Counted from the first letter of the stretch, positions 45,868-55,218 are shown. The stretch: DNA of 64,000 nucleotides from Flexibacter flexilis DSM 6793 (GCF_900112255.1 NZ_FOLE01000001.1:310001-374000), one strand, 5' to 3'. Numbers and translations are program-made. Notes: generated by a model from the letters alone, not told the origin.

Positions 45868-46632
45868 CTAAAAAGTTTGCAGAAAAGCCGCCACCACCTC
45901 AATCGTTTCTGCTTGCGCTTCTTTGTGCGGATTATGACCAACAGCAGGCAAAATAAGTTGCTCGGCTTGGCCGCTTACCTGACTAACAATCGCTTCTACT
46001 TGCGCCAGTGTCCCGAACTCGTCGTTTTCACCTTGTATGACCAATACTGGGCATTGGATTTTGGGCAAAAAATGTTCGATATTCCAATCTCTGTACATTT
46101 CGCTGAGCCACGTAGCCGCCCACGCCCAAAACACGCCATCAGTTTTTGAGCCATGATACTTGGCTAATTTTTCGGGCAAATTGGTAGTTTGATAGCTTTC
46201 TACGGCTTCGCGTATGCCCTTGAGCGTAATTTCTTCTACAAAAACGTGTGCGCCTTCAGTAACCACACCTACTACTATTTCAGGATATTTGGCTGCCGCC
46301 AGCAACGCAATCGTACCGCCGTCGCTGTGGCCAAAAAGCACTGCATTGCCAATGCCAAGTTGCTCCAACAGCGCAGCCAATACGTCGGCTTCTTTTTCCA
46401 TATAATCTTGCTGGCGTGGCTGCGCTCCAAACGGTGCGGATTGTCCGTAGCCTTGTCGGTCGTACACCAGATACGCACAATCCGTTTTTTGTGCTAATTG
46501 CTGCGGAAAATCGCGCCACAAAACCGCGCAACCGAGCGAGTCGTGCAAAAAGACCAACGTATAACGCGTATCAGGTTTGGCTTCGTGCTGTACGAAAAGC
46601 CCAACGCCATTTATTTCTGTTATTTGATTCAT
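45868..46632 (-). CDS. alpha/beta fold hydrolase
   Basis: A 254-residue hydrolase. I start at the ATG at 46632 (MNQITEINGVGLFVQHEAKP). The oxyanion region is FLHDSLGCAVLWRDFP (28-43), the nucleophile is Ser103 in LFGHSDGGTIALLAA, the acid is in IQGENDEFGTLAQVE and the base His in LPAVGHNPHKEAQAE. A lid region (about 125-180) is helical. No signal peptide is present, so it is cytosolic. The family includes esterases, haloalkane-type and C-C bond hydrolases; nothing nearby names the substrate. It is divergent from the AhpD-like gene by 142 bp. Confidence 0.9.
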   Translation of the reverse strand: MNQITEINGVGLFVQHEAKPDTRYTLVFLHDSLGCAVLWRDFPQQLAQKTDCAYLVYDRQGYGQSAPFGAQPRQQDYMEKEADVLAALLEQLGIGNAVLFGHSDGGTIALLAAAKYPEIVVGVVTEGAHVFVEEITLKGIREAVESYQTTNLPEKLAKYHGSKTDGVFWAWAATWLSEMYRDWNIEHFLPKIQCPVLVIQGENDEFGTLAQVEAIVSQVSGQAEQLILPAVGHNPHKEAQAETIEVVAAFLQTF

Positions 46633-46774
46633 ACCCCAAAATTTAGAGCCGAAAGATATAATTTTGCTGTTAATATTGAGGCCTATGCATAATCTGGCAA
46701 CCAAATGGGCAGCAAGATTGTTAAGCACCATAACGTAATTTTATTTTCTTTCTCAAACAAACAAATACCTGAAA

Positions 46775-47131
46775 ATGAACAGTGTAGATTCTTTCAACGA
46801 ATTTCGCTCGGCCATGAACGAAAAGATTATGGCAGCCGACAACAAAGTAATCAAAAGGCTTTTTAATCTGGATACCAACACCTATACGGAAGGCAGCGTG
46901 GATGTAAAAACCAAAGAAATGATTGGTTTGGCCTGCTCCATGGTGTTGCGTTGCGACGATTGCGTAAAATATCACTTGGGCAAATGCCACGAGTTAGGCA
47001 TGAGTACGGAACAAGTTTTTGAAGTTTTTGCGATTGCCAACATCATTGGCGGCACGATTGTCATTCCGCACTTGCGAAGGGCTGTGGCTTATTGGGAAGA
47101 TTTGCAACAATACAGCCCAGCAGCCGAATAA
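46775..47131 (+). CDS. carboxymuconolactone decarboxylase / AhpD-like protein
   Basis: A 118-residue all-alpha protein of the CMD family, near normal length (~110-120). The redox CxxC is Cys60-Asp-Asp-Cys63 in LRCDDCVKYHL, followed by His67, which is the AhpD arrangement of a peroxidase-type or disulfide-relay site. The C-terminal helix IIGGTIVIPHLRRAVAYWED is typical. It probably has thiol-dependent peroxide-related activity, but the electron donor is unknown. It is a single-gene unit with a terminator that shares its core with hairpins at 12.2 and 53.7 kb. Confidence 0.9.
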   Translation: MNSVDSFNEFRSAMNEKIMAADNKVIKRLFNLDTNTYTEGSVDVKTKEMIGLACSMVLRCDDCVKYHLGKCHELGMSTEQVFEVFAIANIIGGTIVIPHLRRAVAYWEDLQQYSPAAE

Positions 47132-47152
47132 CTACGCCTTATTTTGCACACC

Positions 47153-47192
47153 AAGTCTTATAGGTTTCCTAAAAATCTGTAAGACTTTTTTT
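47153..47192 (+). terminator. terminator after the AhpD-like gene
   Basis: AAGTCTTATAG ... CTGTAAGACTT plus a T-run. Its core CTTATAGGTTT ... AAAATCTGTAAG matches the hairpins at 12146-12201 and 53676-53716, while the outer arms differ. Confidence 0.75.
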
Positions 47193-47214
47193 ATTGCATT
47201 GATGAATATAAACA

Positions 47215-47244
47215 ACAAAAAAGCCCTTCATTGCTGAAGGGCTT
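47215..47244 (-). terminator. terminator of tRNA-Ser
   Basis: A 10-bp perfect stem, AAGCCCTTCA and its complement, with a TTGC loop. A T-run follows on the minus strand, 10 bp past the tRNA. Confidence 0.8.
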
Positions 47245-47253
47245 CTGCTTTTG

Positions 47254-47338
47254 CAGAGAGTGAGGGATTCGAACCCCCGGACCTGTTACAGTCAACGGTT
47301 TTCAAGACCGCCGCATTCGACCACTCTGCCAACTCTCT
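47254..47338 (-). tRNA. tRNA-Ser (anticodon UGA)
   Basis: Read on the minus strand it starts AGAGAGTTGGCAGAGTGG and ends ACTCTCTG. The 7-bp acceptor stem AGAGAGT/ACTCTCT closes perfectly. The anticodon loop CTTGAAA gives anticodon TGA (plus-strand 47302-47304), decoding UCA. An extended variable arm (TTGACTGTAACAGGT region) is as expected for a class II serine tRNA. The T-loop reads GGTTCGAATCC. The 3' CCA is not encoded. Confidence 0.95.
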
Positions 47339-47515
47339 AAGTGCGTCGTCTTTTTCTCTAACGCGGTGCAAAGGTGTAGGTTTCTTTTTTAATATCCAAA
47401 TCCTGCCCAAAAGTTTTTTTGATTTTTTTCCTAACAATAACACAAAACACTGTTAATCAGTAGATTTTTAAGATAAAAAAAATATCTCAATATAATTGTA
47501 ATAAGTACGCAGCCA

Positions 47516-47546
47516 TTTATTATGTAAAGTCATCGTATTATATTTG
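47516..47546 (+). promoter_or_regulatory. putative promoter of the TPR-CHAT gene
   Basis: TTTA, 19 nt, then TATATTTG, which has the same form as the queA promoter. The gene's ATG is 57 nt downstream. Confidence 0.6.
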
Positions 47547-47603
47547 CTTGGAATCGTGTATTTATTTAAGTAAAATTGAGCATCTAATATCGAATCTATT
47601 TTT

Positions 47604-50600
47604 ATGAACAAAACACTACGACTACTTTTCATTATTTGTCTGAGTGTATTACACGCTCTGACGACGATGGCAAGTGAGCACAGCGCACGCCTCGAAGAAA
47701 TACAAGAATACATCAGACAAGGAAATTACTTAAAAGCCTCTGAGCGTATCACCAAATTATTTGACAAATTAGAAGGCAAAGATGCCCGCTACGAAAGGGG
47801 GCTTTTGTTGATATACAAAGCACAGGTAGCCAGTGGATTGTGTGCCTACGACGACATGGCCATCAGCCTACACGACGGTTTACAACAGTTGCGCAGCAGC
47901 AAAGGACTAGAAAGCGCAGAATATTGTTATGGGTTGTTAGAGTCTGCCAAACTGAACATAGATTATGGAAATTATCTACACGCTTCCGAAGATTTGGAGC
48001 AGGCGCGTTCTCTTATGCCAAAATTTCCGCAAAAAGATTCGGCTCTGAGTTATGCCATACGCGAGCAGGAGTTACTAGTAGCCATCAATCAGGGTTACCT
48101 GAATCAAGCAGACAAAGCATTGTTACCTCTTTTGGCCTATTATAAAACTTTGGCCGAACGCGAAGCCGTAGCCAGTGGAGAGAAAAGCAAAAAAGAGGTT
48201 AAGAAAGAAATTGAACAACAAAAACAAGTATATGCTCGCTTGCTACTTTTGCAAGCATACGTCCCGATTTACAAAGGCGAAAAAGACCAAGCCACTACCC
48301 TACTGACTGCCGCCCAACAGTGGATCAAAAAAAATATAGGGACTTCGTCGGAAGCATATGTGCGTTGCTTGGTCGCGCAGGCCAAAAATGAAGAAGAATA
48401 TGGCTATTATGACCAAGCCATCAAGTTTTACAAAAAAGCCATTGGTGCGGCCAATAGCAAAAGAAATATTTTGGCTTCGCACAAAGATTATTTTGCGATG
48501 CACGAAGATATGATTCGCTCAACGCTTAATGCAGCCAAAGACAAAAAGGCCAACGGTATGTATGAGTCTTATGTCAAATTGGTACACAAACAACACCCTG
48601 AAGACAACGGCTATCAAGCGAAATTGGCACGAATTGGGGGCTATATTGCTGTAAGTCAGGAAGAATTTAACGACGGACAATTCCTTAACCTCATTAATGT
48701 AAGCGAAGATACCGTAACCAACGTAATGGCTCCCTCCGAACGGCTCAAAATCCTGACGCTCATTTACCAAATTGGGATATATATGGATACTTTGCCGTTA
48801 GCGAAAGAAGCTTTGAATAATATTTTGGTGCTAAAGAAAAAAATGTATGGCACGCAATCGCCTCAATATCAAGAAAGTAGAATAGAAAAAGGCTTTTACG
48901 CTTTGCTTTACGAAAACAAAATCAAAGATGCTAAAAACTTATTTGAAGATAGTTGGCTCAAGCAGGTAAAGCCACAACTGAGCCGCAAGCACAAAGATTA
49001 TCCGCGCTTTTTGAATATGCACGCCAAATATTATGAGCTAACCGATCAATACGCATTGGCTACGCAGGCTTATGATGAGGCCAAAAATTTGATTGTAGAA
49101 AAATACGGCGAGGGCGACCTTGAGTACGGCCATCAACTCGAAAAAATAGCCAGCATTAACATTCGCGTAGGCCAATACAAAAAGGCCGAAGAACAATTGA
49201 TGGAAGCCATTAATATCGTGGAAAATGCACGTGGAAAATACAGCCGTGACTATATCAGCGTGTTGCGCACGATGGCACGCCTCTACATCGTGATTGGTTG
49301 GTACGATGAGGCTGACAAACTACTTACTCGTTCGTTCAAACTCCAAAAAACAGCCACCGAATCCCCTGCATTGGGTAGCGAAAACATGACCGAATTGGCT
49401 ACGCTTTTGTACGAAAAAGGACTGTATGCCGAATGTGACGAAATCCTAACGGAGCTTATCGATGTATATGAAGAACAAAACGGAAAAGTAAATCAATATT
49501 TAATCGAGCCACTTAACATATTGGGTAGCACGTATTTAGCGCGTGGCGACTACAGCAATGCCGAAAAAATGGCGCAACGTTCCGCCAATATTAGTAGCGA
49601 AATTTTTGGCGATACGTCCAGTCGCTACACGCAAAGCATTGCCCTGATGCAAAAAATACACGCAGCCATCGGCGACTATGACCGCTCCGAAGAACTTGCC
49701 CAAAAAGTGCTGGAACGTGACAAAAAACAACTCGGCAAATTACATATCGAAGTGGCTCGCGCTACCAAAGATTTGGCTTTAGCCAAATTCCAAAACAAAG
49801 GAAAACCCAAAGAAACCGAAAAACTTTTGAAAGAGTCTATCGCCGTAACCGAATCCATTTTGGGCGATTTTCACCCACAATATGCAGACGGACTTAAAAA
49901 TTTGGCTTTCTTTTACATCGACCAAAAACGCTATGCTGAAGCCGATTCGCTTCTGACCATTGCCAACGAAATTTGGCGAAACAAATTAGGTAAAAACAAC
50001 GCTTACACAGCCGAAGTGTATATGCTCAAAGGCGATTTGAGCAAGGCCAATGCCGACCACAAAACCGCCAACAAAATGTATGGCCGTTCCAAAGAAATGT
50101 ACGAACGCTTGTTTGGCAACCGACACCCACAATACGTGCAGGTGCTGAGCCGCTTGGCGCAAATGGCCTATATCGAAAAGAATTATTCCAAAACAACCAA
50201 AATGTTGGGCGAAACCACCAAGATTTATTTGGAATATATAAGCAAGTATTTCCCTTCGTTGAGCGACCGCGAAAAAACTAAATTCTGGAATCTGATGAAG
50301 CCAGACTTTGAACTTTACAGCTCTTTGGCTGTGCTTTTGGCAGACAAAAAGCCCGAACTTTTGGCCAATGTCTATAATTACAACCTAGCAACTAAAGCCC
50401 TGTTACTCAACTCTTCTATCAAAATAAAAGACAGGATTTTGAAGAGCAAAGACACGAAAATGATAGACAAATATCATGACTGGTTGGGCAAAAAAGAACG
50501 CTTGGCCAATCTGATGTCTAAGAGCACGGAAGAGCTTGCCAGCGCAGGCATTGACCTGAAAAAAATAGAACAAGACATTGAGAACTTGGAAAAAAGTCTC

Positions 50601-51833
50601 AGTGAAGGTTCTGAGCTTTTCGCACAAGCCAAAGAAAGCGCAAACTATACTTGGAAAGATATTAAATCCAAACTCAAAGCCAAAGAATACGCTGTTGAGT
50701 TGATTCGTTATCGTTATTTCGACACACAATTCACTGATTCTGTGATCTATATGGCTTTAATAATCTCGCACGACACGCGCAAAAGCCCTAAAATGGTATT
50801 GTTGCCGAACGGAAATCGTATGGAAAATCAGGGGCTAAAATACTACCGTAATTGTATGAAATACGGCGTGGAAGACGATAATTCTTACCAAGCATTTTGG
50901 CAGCCTATCAAAGAAAACATAGACGACAACACGACGGTTTACCTTTCCACCGAAGGGGTTTACAACCAAATCAATTTGGAAACGATTCCGTTGCCAAACG
51001 ACGGTGGCTTTGCCATCGACCGCAATACCTTTGTTTTGCTCAGTAATACCAAAGATTTACTCACAGCCGTCAAACAAAACACGAATCCCGTTTCTAACGC
51101 CTATTTGTTCGGAAATCCTGTGTTTTATGCGTCCACTGATAGCACTGGCAAGGCCGTTGAACCGCCGTCCAAAAACGCGATTACACCACTACCTGGCACG
51201 GAAACCGAAATCCAGCAAATCGACAAACTTTTGCGTACAAATCGCTGGATAGCACGTTCGTTTACGGAGACGCAAGCCACTGAAGATGCCGTAAAAGCCA
51301 TTAAAAGCCCTCGCGTTTTCCACGTAGCTACGCACGGATTTTTCTTGGAAGATGTGAATGTGGCGGGCCAAAATTCGGGTAGTAACTTTCTGAATGAAAA
51401 CCAGTTGTCGGCCAATCCGCTGTTGCGTTCGGGTTTGTTGTTCAAAGACGCTGGCGAAATTTTGAGAGGCGGCAATATGTCCAACTACAATTTGCGCAAC
51501 GGAATCCTGACCGCCTACGAAGCCATGAACTTAGAGCTTGACAACACGGAACTTGTCGTGCTGAGTGCCTGCGAAACAGGGCTTGGAACTGTCAAAATCG
51601 GAGAAGGCGTATATGGTTTGCAACGCGCCTTTTTGGTGGCAGGTGCGCACAACGTGGTGATGAGTTTGTTCCGAGTTCCTGACGAAACCACCCAAAAACT
51701 CATGAGTTTATTTTATGAAAAATGGATAAAAACAGGCGATAAACGTTCGGCCTTTATCGAAGCCAAAAAGCAACTCAAGAAAGAATATCCGCAACCAATC
51801 TACTGGGGTTCGTTCGTGATGATGGGACAATAA
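47604..51833 (+). CDS. exported TPR-CHAT protein (caspase-like)
   Basis: A 1409-residue protein. The N-terminus is a signal peptide (MNKTLRLLFIICLSVLHALT). Residues ~35-900 are a long series of tetratricopeptide repeats, several of the 42-residue kinesin-light-chain type (GDLEYGHQLEKIASINIRVG, GDYSNAEKMAQRSANISSEI). A coiled-coil stretch around 960-1010 leads to the CHAT domain (about 1060-1409). The caspase dyad is present: His1244 in RVFHVATHGFF and Cys1323 in VVLSACETGLG. The C-terminus is the usual YPQPIYWGSFVMMGQ. CHAT proteases act in cell death and in gasdermin or Craspase-type defence, but this one is exported, so its target should be in the periplasm or outside. Single gene. Confidence 0.93.
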   Translation: MNKTLRLLFIICLSVLHALTTMASEHSARLEEIQEYIRQGNYLKASERITKLFDKLEGKDARYERGLLLIYKAQVASGLCAYDDMAISLHDGLQQLRSSKGLESAEYCYGLLESAKLNIDYGNYLHASEDLEQARSLMPKFPQKDSALSYAIREQELLVAINQGYLNQADKALLPLLAYYKTLAEREAVASGEKSKKEVKKEIEQQKQVYARLLLLQAYVPIYKGEKDQATTLLTAAQQWIKKNIGTSSEAYVRCLVAQAKNEEEYGYYDQAIKFYKKAIGAANSKRNILASHKDYFAMHEDMIRSTLNAAKDKKANGMYESYVKLVHKQHPEDNGYQAKLARIGGYIAVSQEEFNDGQFLNLINVSEDTVTNVMAPSERLKILTLIYQIGIYMDTLPLAKEALNNILVLKKKMYGTQSPQYQESRIEKGFYALLYENKIKDAKNLFEDSWLKQVKPQLSRKHKDYPRFLNMHAKYYELTDQYALATQAYDEAKNLIVEKYGEGDLEYGHQLEKIASINIRVGQYKKAEEQLMEAINIVENARGKYSRDYISVLRTMARLYIVIGWYDEADKLLTRSFKLQKTATESPALGSENMTELATLLYEKGLYAECDEILTELIDVYEEQNGKVNQYLIEPLNILGSTYLARGDYSNAEKMAQRSANISSEIFGDTSSRYTQSIALMQKIHAAIGDYDRSEELAQKVLERDKKQLGKLHIEVARATKDLALAKFQNKGKPKETEKLLKESIAVTESILGDFHPQYADGLKNLAFFYIDQKRYAEADSLLTIANEIWRNKLGKNNAYTAEVYMLKGDLSKANADHKTANKMYGRSKEMYERLFGNRHPQYVQVLSRLAQMAYIEKNYSKTTKMLGETTKIYLEYISKYFPSLSDREKTKFWNLMKPDFELYSSLAVLLADKKPELLANVYNYNLATKALLLNSSIKIKDRILKSKDTKMIDKYHDWLGKKERLANLMSKSTEELASAGIDLKKIEQDIENLEKSLSEGSELFAQAKESANYTWKDIKSKLKAKEYAVELIRYRYFDTQFTDSVIYMALIISHDTRKSPKMVLLPNGNRMENQGLKYYRNCMKYGVEDDNSYQAFWQPIKENIDDNTTVYLSTEGVYNQINLETIPLPNDGGFAIDRNTFVLLSNTKDLLTAVKQNTNPVSNAYLFGNPVFYASTDSTGKAVEPPSKNAITPLPGTETEIQQIDKLLRTNRWIARSFTETQATEDAVKAIKSPRVFHVATHGFFLEDVNVAGQNSGSNFLNENQLSANPLLRSGLLFKDAGEILRGGNMSNYNLRNGILTAYEAMNLELDNTELVVLSACETGLGTVKIGEGVYGLQRAFLVAGAHNVVMSLFRVPDETTQKLMSLFYEKWIKTGDKRSAFIEAKKQLKKEYPQPIYWGSFVMMGQ

Positions 51834-51864
51834 CAATCACTTTATAGTTAAAATAAAGACTATG

Positions 51865-51910
51865 AAAGCCAAAAACTCCAACGCTTTCAACATCGGAGTT
51901 TTTGGCTTTT
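51865..51910. terminator. bidirectional terminator after the TPR-CHAT gene
   Basis: AGCCAAAAACTCC ... GGAGTTTTTGGCT, a ~13-bp stem, followed by a T-run. Confidence 0.8.
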
Positions 51911-51926
51911 TTTATAGAAAAGAAAA

Positions 51927-52550
51927 TTAGCGAATATGCAACAGTTGCATTTTTACGCCCACGCCCAAAAACCAAATATCCGTAAACGACATATAACCCA
52001 CGTTATCGAAAAGGGTTGAGACATACAAATCATTGGTATTGGTTTCGAGGTAAAAAGTAAGGTCGCGGCCACTGCGTTGTTTCACATCAAAAGCCGTACT
52101 AAAACCGACATGAAACCGTAAGGCAGGCGACCAAGGATAGTAACCTTTTTCGTATTTTTTGAACGAGTGTAGCAGCGTAAATTTTTTTCCAATGTGATAA
52201 GCCGCAAAGCCCGTTACATTCAAAGGCCGCCACGTAACCCGATTATTTAATTTTACCCGAAAAGGCAAATAAGTAGCCTTGTAGGTGAGCTTGCTCATCG
52301 GGCCGCCGTAGGCCTCAGGCAAAGCCCCGTACAACAACTCGTGGTGTATCGTGTGCGCTCTGTTGGTGATGCCTGTTCCTAAGCTCCAAAAGCCGATACT
52401 TCCCGCAAACTGCCCCGTCAGCAACACGTGTTTGTGTGGCAACTCAGTATTGCCTTTTATCTGAACTGAGTCGCTGGGCAATATTGTAGCCCAAAGTGCA
52501 TTTGGCAATAGCAAAATACACAAAATCAGGAATTTAAAAGTTTTTTTCAT
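51927..52550 (-). CDS. predicted exported beta-barrel protein
   Basis: A 207-residue protein with a signal peptide (MKKTFKFLILCILLLPNALW). The remainder has alternating hydrophobic strands with aromatic ends (HVLLTGQFAGSIGFWSLGTG, RVTWRPLNVTGFAAYHIGKK, ALRFHVGFSTAFDVKQ, TFYLETNTNDLYVSTLFDNV), consistent with a small outer-membrane barrel. I do not recognise a named family. The start overlaps the end of the metallophosphoesterase gene by 17 bp, so the two proteins are co-made and may act together at the envelope. Confidence 0.65.
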   Translation of the reverse strand: MKKTFKFLILCILLLPNALWATILPSDSVQIKGNTELPHKHVLLTGQFAGSIGFWSLGTGITNRAHTIHHELLYGALPEAYGGPMSKLTYKATYLPFRVKLNNRVTWRPLNVTGFAAYHIGKKFTLLHSFKKYEKGYYPWSPALRFHVGFSTAFDVKQRSGRDLTFYLETNTNDLYVSTLFDNVGYMSFTDIWFLGVGVKMQLLHIR

Positions 52551-53343
52551 AGCTAATATTTTTTCCTGAAATGGTGATTACTGCAAAACCTTTGTCTATG
52601 CTACCTTGCGCAAAATGCGGAATTCCTGTCCCTGCTGGAGTTGTATCATAGCCGTTGTGCTGATGGCCACCAAGCGAAATCAGTATTTTTTTATTTCCAT
52701 AATCTTTGGTAAGCATTTCCAAATATTCCAAGCGTTTGGAAAAATCAAAATCCTCATCAAAATAAGGGACATGGCTTACCAATACCACACGATCAAAATT
52801 AGAGCCTGTTTCTATTTCTTTTTGCACCCAATGAAGGTCTGGCACATTGCCATCGTTGTTGTATTCGCGGCTATTGCTATTAAAAAAAATAAACTTGACG
52901 CGGCCATAAATAAAACTAAAATTCAGGTGTCCAAACATATACTTGTAGGTAGCTTCTCCGTTGCCTACGATGTCGTGGTTTCCAATCACCGCCACATACG
53001 GTTTATTGAGTTTGGCCAGTTGATCGGCGGTCCAGTTGAATTGCTGCAAAATACCGTAGTTGGTCAAATCGCCACCGTGAATCACCATATCAATATCATC
53101 ACGCTGATTGATGCGCCCTACGGCATCATCAAAGTTATTATAATTGATGTGTGTGTCGCTGATAAATGCGATTTTGATAACAGAATCTTCGGCGGCTTTG
53201 ACCGAAAGTTTACCAATATTTTTGTAATTGAGTTCGCGGTAACTATCTCTACTTACCGACTGGTTGGGGTCATATTCAAAGCGATTGCAAGCCGCCAAAA
53301 GGCACACTAACAATAGGCTTTTGACATAATAAAGTATTTTCAT
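52534..53343 (-). CDS. metallophosphoesterase lipoprotein
   Basis: A 269-residue calcineurin-like phosphoesterase. The ATG at 53343 begins a lipoprotein signal (MKILYYVKSLLLVCLLAACN, lipobox LAAC, Cys19). The metal-binding blocks are in order: ISDTHINYNNFDDAV (DxH), VIHGGDLTNYG (GD), AVIGNHDIVG (GNHD), VSHVPYFDEDFD and SLGGHQHNGYD (GHxH). All ligands are present, so it should be active. As a lipoprotein it would hydrolyse phosphate esters in the periplasm or on the surface; the substrate is unknown. The downstream beta-barrel gene overlaps it by 17 bp. Confidence 0.92.
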   Translation of the reverse strand: MKILYYVKSLLLVCLLAACNRFEYDPNQSVSRDSYRELNYKNIGKLSVKAAEDSVIKIAFISDTHINYNNFDDAVGRINQRDDIDMVIHGGDLTNYGILQQFNWTADQLAKLNKPYVAVIGNHDIVGNGEATYKYMFGHLNFSFIYGRVKFIFFNSNSREYNNDGNVPDLHWVQKEIETGSNFDRVVLVSHVPYFDEDFDFSKRLEYLEMLTKDYGNKKILISLGGHQHNGYDTTPAGTGIPHFAQGSIDKGFAVITISGKNISYEKNF

Positions 53344-53421
53344 AAAAATATACAATCATGTTGTTTTATAGGATTTTTAACTGCTGAAAGAAAAGATAAG
53401 TGTGTAAGATGCGCCAAAACA

Positions 53422-53559
53422 ATGCGGTGCATCGCTGCAATACTAACCCTATTGGCTTACCCATGCCCTATTAACCAAGCCCAAGTGCTCAAAAAAACCT
53501 TTGAAGTGTACTTATCCGCCCATCAAATGGTTGCTGTATTTTTTGTTCAGTCTAAATAA
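53422..53559 (+). CDS. possible small exported protein (45 aa)
   Basis: An ATG ORF starting MRCIAAILTLLAYPCPINQA and ending VFFVQSK. Its first ~20 residues look like a Sec signal, leaving a ~25-residue mature peptide. A strong hairpin follows 36 bp past the stop. It could equally be the remnant of a longer exported protein, or chance. No promoter could be assigned. Confidence 0.25.
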   Translation: MRCIAAILTLLAYPCPINQAQVLKKTFEVYLSAHQMVAVFFVQSK

Positions 53560-53595
53560 TAAAACAAAAAATACAGTTATATATCAATAAAACAA

Positions 53596-53642
53596 CAATC
53601 CTTATCGCTTTGTCATGAGGCAAAATAAAGCGATAAGGATTG
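53596..53642. terminator. 16-bp perfect hairpin
   Basis: CAATCCTTATCGCTTT and its exact complement around a 15-nt loop. The strength suggests a terminator, yet no established gene ends just upstream on the plus strand except the possible 45-codon ORF. Confidence 0.5.
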
Positions 53643-53675
53643 ACATCTTTGAGGAGAAAAAAGTGTAGTCTATTG

Positions 53676-53716
53676 ATTCAACCCTTATAGGTTTTGAAAA
53701 TCTATAAAGGTTGAAT
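53676..53716 (-). terminator. terminator of the carboxypeptidase gene
   Basis: ATTCAACCCTTATAG ... CTATAAAGGTTGAAT, a 15-bp stem with one mismatch, 18 bp past the stop at 53734. The core belongs to the same family as 47153-47192. Confidence 0.6.
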
Positions 53717-53733
53717 CCCGCTAAATCAGATGC

Positions 53734-55218
53734 TTACAAATTGGCCATCAGCACCATGAGTTTTTCCACGCGTGCACGCATGGCGTAGTAGTCGCCACTA
53801 TATTTATTCACCATAAAACTAAAACAATACTTTTGGCCAGATTTTCCCTCCACATAACCCACATAACACATTACACGCGTCATCGTGCCGCTCTTGGCGT
53901 GTATTTTGCCCGCCGCCGCCGTGCCTAAACACATATCACTCAGCGTTCCCGAAAGTCCCGCGACAGGTAAAGATTCATAAAAACTATTGAAATATGGTTC
54001 GCGGCTGTTCAGATAAAACATTTGGGCTAATTGCGTGGGTGTAATGCCATTGGTCGGCGAAAGGCCGCTACCGTCGTACATATAAAAACCGTCTGTATCC
54101 AAACCGCGCATTTGCCAAAAAGTTTGTATGGCTTTCGTGCCTGCCTCAATGGTTGCCTCCGAAAGAGCCTGATGACCAACGGCGCACAGAATCGCCTCCG
54201 CATACAAATTCAAACTAAAAACATTGGTTTTGGCTACCAAGTTTTTGAGGGCTGGCGAACGATGTACATAAATCGCCTTGCGCGGCAACGAGTCGGCGCG
54301 TGTGCCATTGCGACGCAAAATGCGTGTAGTGGTCGGATCTTTTTCTACATTAATTCCTTTGGCGGTCAATCGTTTATGTAGCAATTGAGCACAAAGAAGC
54401 GCAGGGTCAGGCATTGCGCCTTTTACCACAAATTCTTTTTTGGCCGCAGGAATAGAACCCGTTACATAGCGCAAAAAGCTATACGGCGCACCATAAATAT
54501 ACGCGTTGTCTTTGCCCGTCGGTTTATTGGCTACCACCAAATTATCAAATTGCAGGCCTTCGATATTGGGTTCGGTACGCAAAATGCTCGTGGCATCGCC
54601 TTCTTTCGCTCCCGATTTAAAAATGAGTTTGTAATAATTCTCGTTGATATTCAAGCCCGTAACAGGTGCGCCGTAATAGTTGCCCAAATCGCCCCATTGC
54701 CAGCCGTCAGGCACGGCATTTTCGGGCAAAAAATCTGCATTGCCCACCACACTCCCGGTGATACGCGTAATGCCAGCCTCCGCGATTTTATTAGCCCATT
54801 GCGCCATTACGGTATTATAATCGTCGTATTGTGCGATGTGGTCTGTTCCCAACGAAGGGTCTGCTCCGCCGCGAATGTACAAATTGCCGTTCAGTGTGCC
54901 GTCGGGGGCAAGCGTACCCGAATACTCCAACGTGGTTTGGAACGTATAATTTTCTCCCAAAACGCCCAACCCTGCCGCCGTTGTAACGGTTTTCATGGTA
55001 GAAGCAGGAATAAGTGTGCGTTGCGGGTGATACGAAGCCAATGTTTTACCGTTTTTCAAGGATTTTAACACAAATCCCCAACCTGCGTGCTGCATGGATG
55101 GGCTGGCGTTCAGGTCTTTGAGTGCGGATTTAAGATTGTCTAAAGCAACTTTGGGTTGCGCCATTGCTCCAACCGATGACCACAACACCAACAAGGCTAT
55201 TTTGGAAGAAAAACGCAT
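53734..55218 (-). CDS. dacB: D-alanyl-D-alanine carboxypeptidase/endopeptidase (PBP4)
   Basis: A 494-residue periplasmic serine hydrolase that trims or cleaves peptidoglycan cross-links. The signal peptide is MRFSSKIALLVLWSSVGAMA. The serine is Ser73 in the SxxK motif PASTMKTVTT (Lys76), the middle motif lies in YDGSGLSPTNGITP, and the KTG equivalent is AKSGTMTRVM (KSG). A large insertion between the first and second motifs (about 115-310) is the PBP4 domain II/III region (NGNLYIRGGADPSLG, GNADFLPENAVPDGW, NINENYYKL). All catalytic motifs are intact. It is a single gene. Confidence 0.93.
   Translation of the reverse strand: MRFSSKIALLVLWSSVGAMAQPKVALDNLKSALKDLNASPSMQHAGWGFVLKSLKNGKTLASYHPQRTLIPASTMKTVTTAAGLGVLGENYTFQTTLEYSGTLAPDGTLNGNLYIRGGADPSLGTDHIAQYDDYNTVMAQWANKIAEAGITRITGSVVGNADFLPENAVPDGWQWGDLGNYYGAPVTGLNINENYYKLIFKSGAKEGDATSILRTEPNIEGLQFDNLVVANKPTGKDNAYIYGAPYSFLRYVTGSIPAAKKEFVVKGAMPDPALLCAQLLHKRLTAKGINVEKDPTTTRILRRNGTRADSLPRKAIYVHRSPALKNLVAKTNVFSLNLYAEAILCAVGHQALSEATIEAGTKAIQTFWQMRGLDTDGFYMYDGSGLSPTNGITPTQLAQMFYLNSREPYFNSFYESLPVAGLSGTLSDMCLGTAAAGKIHAKSGTMTRVMCYVGYVEGKSGQKYCFSFMVNKYSGDYYAMRARVEKLMVLMANL

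Larger units (their letters stand above)
53344..53733. other. intergenic region with two hairpins and a small ORF
   Basis: The 390 bp contain a 45-codon exported-looking ORF (53422-53559), a 16-bp perfect hairpin (53596-53642) and a second hairpin (53676-53716) just past the carboxypeptidase stop. The metallophosphoesterase upstream region is at the left. Confidence 0.6.

Noticed and set aside
48300-51703. Several minus-strand ORFs inside the TPR-CHAT gene
   Set aside because: Shadows of the coding frame; the plus-strand product has clear domains throughout.
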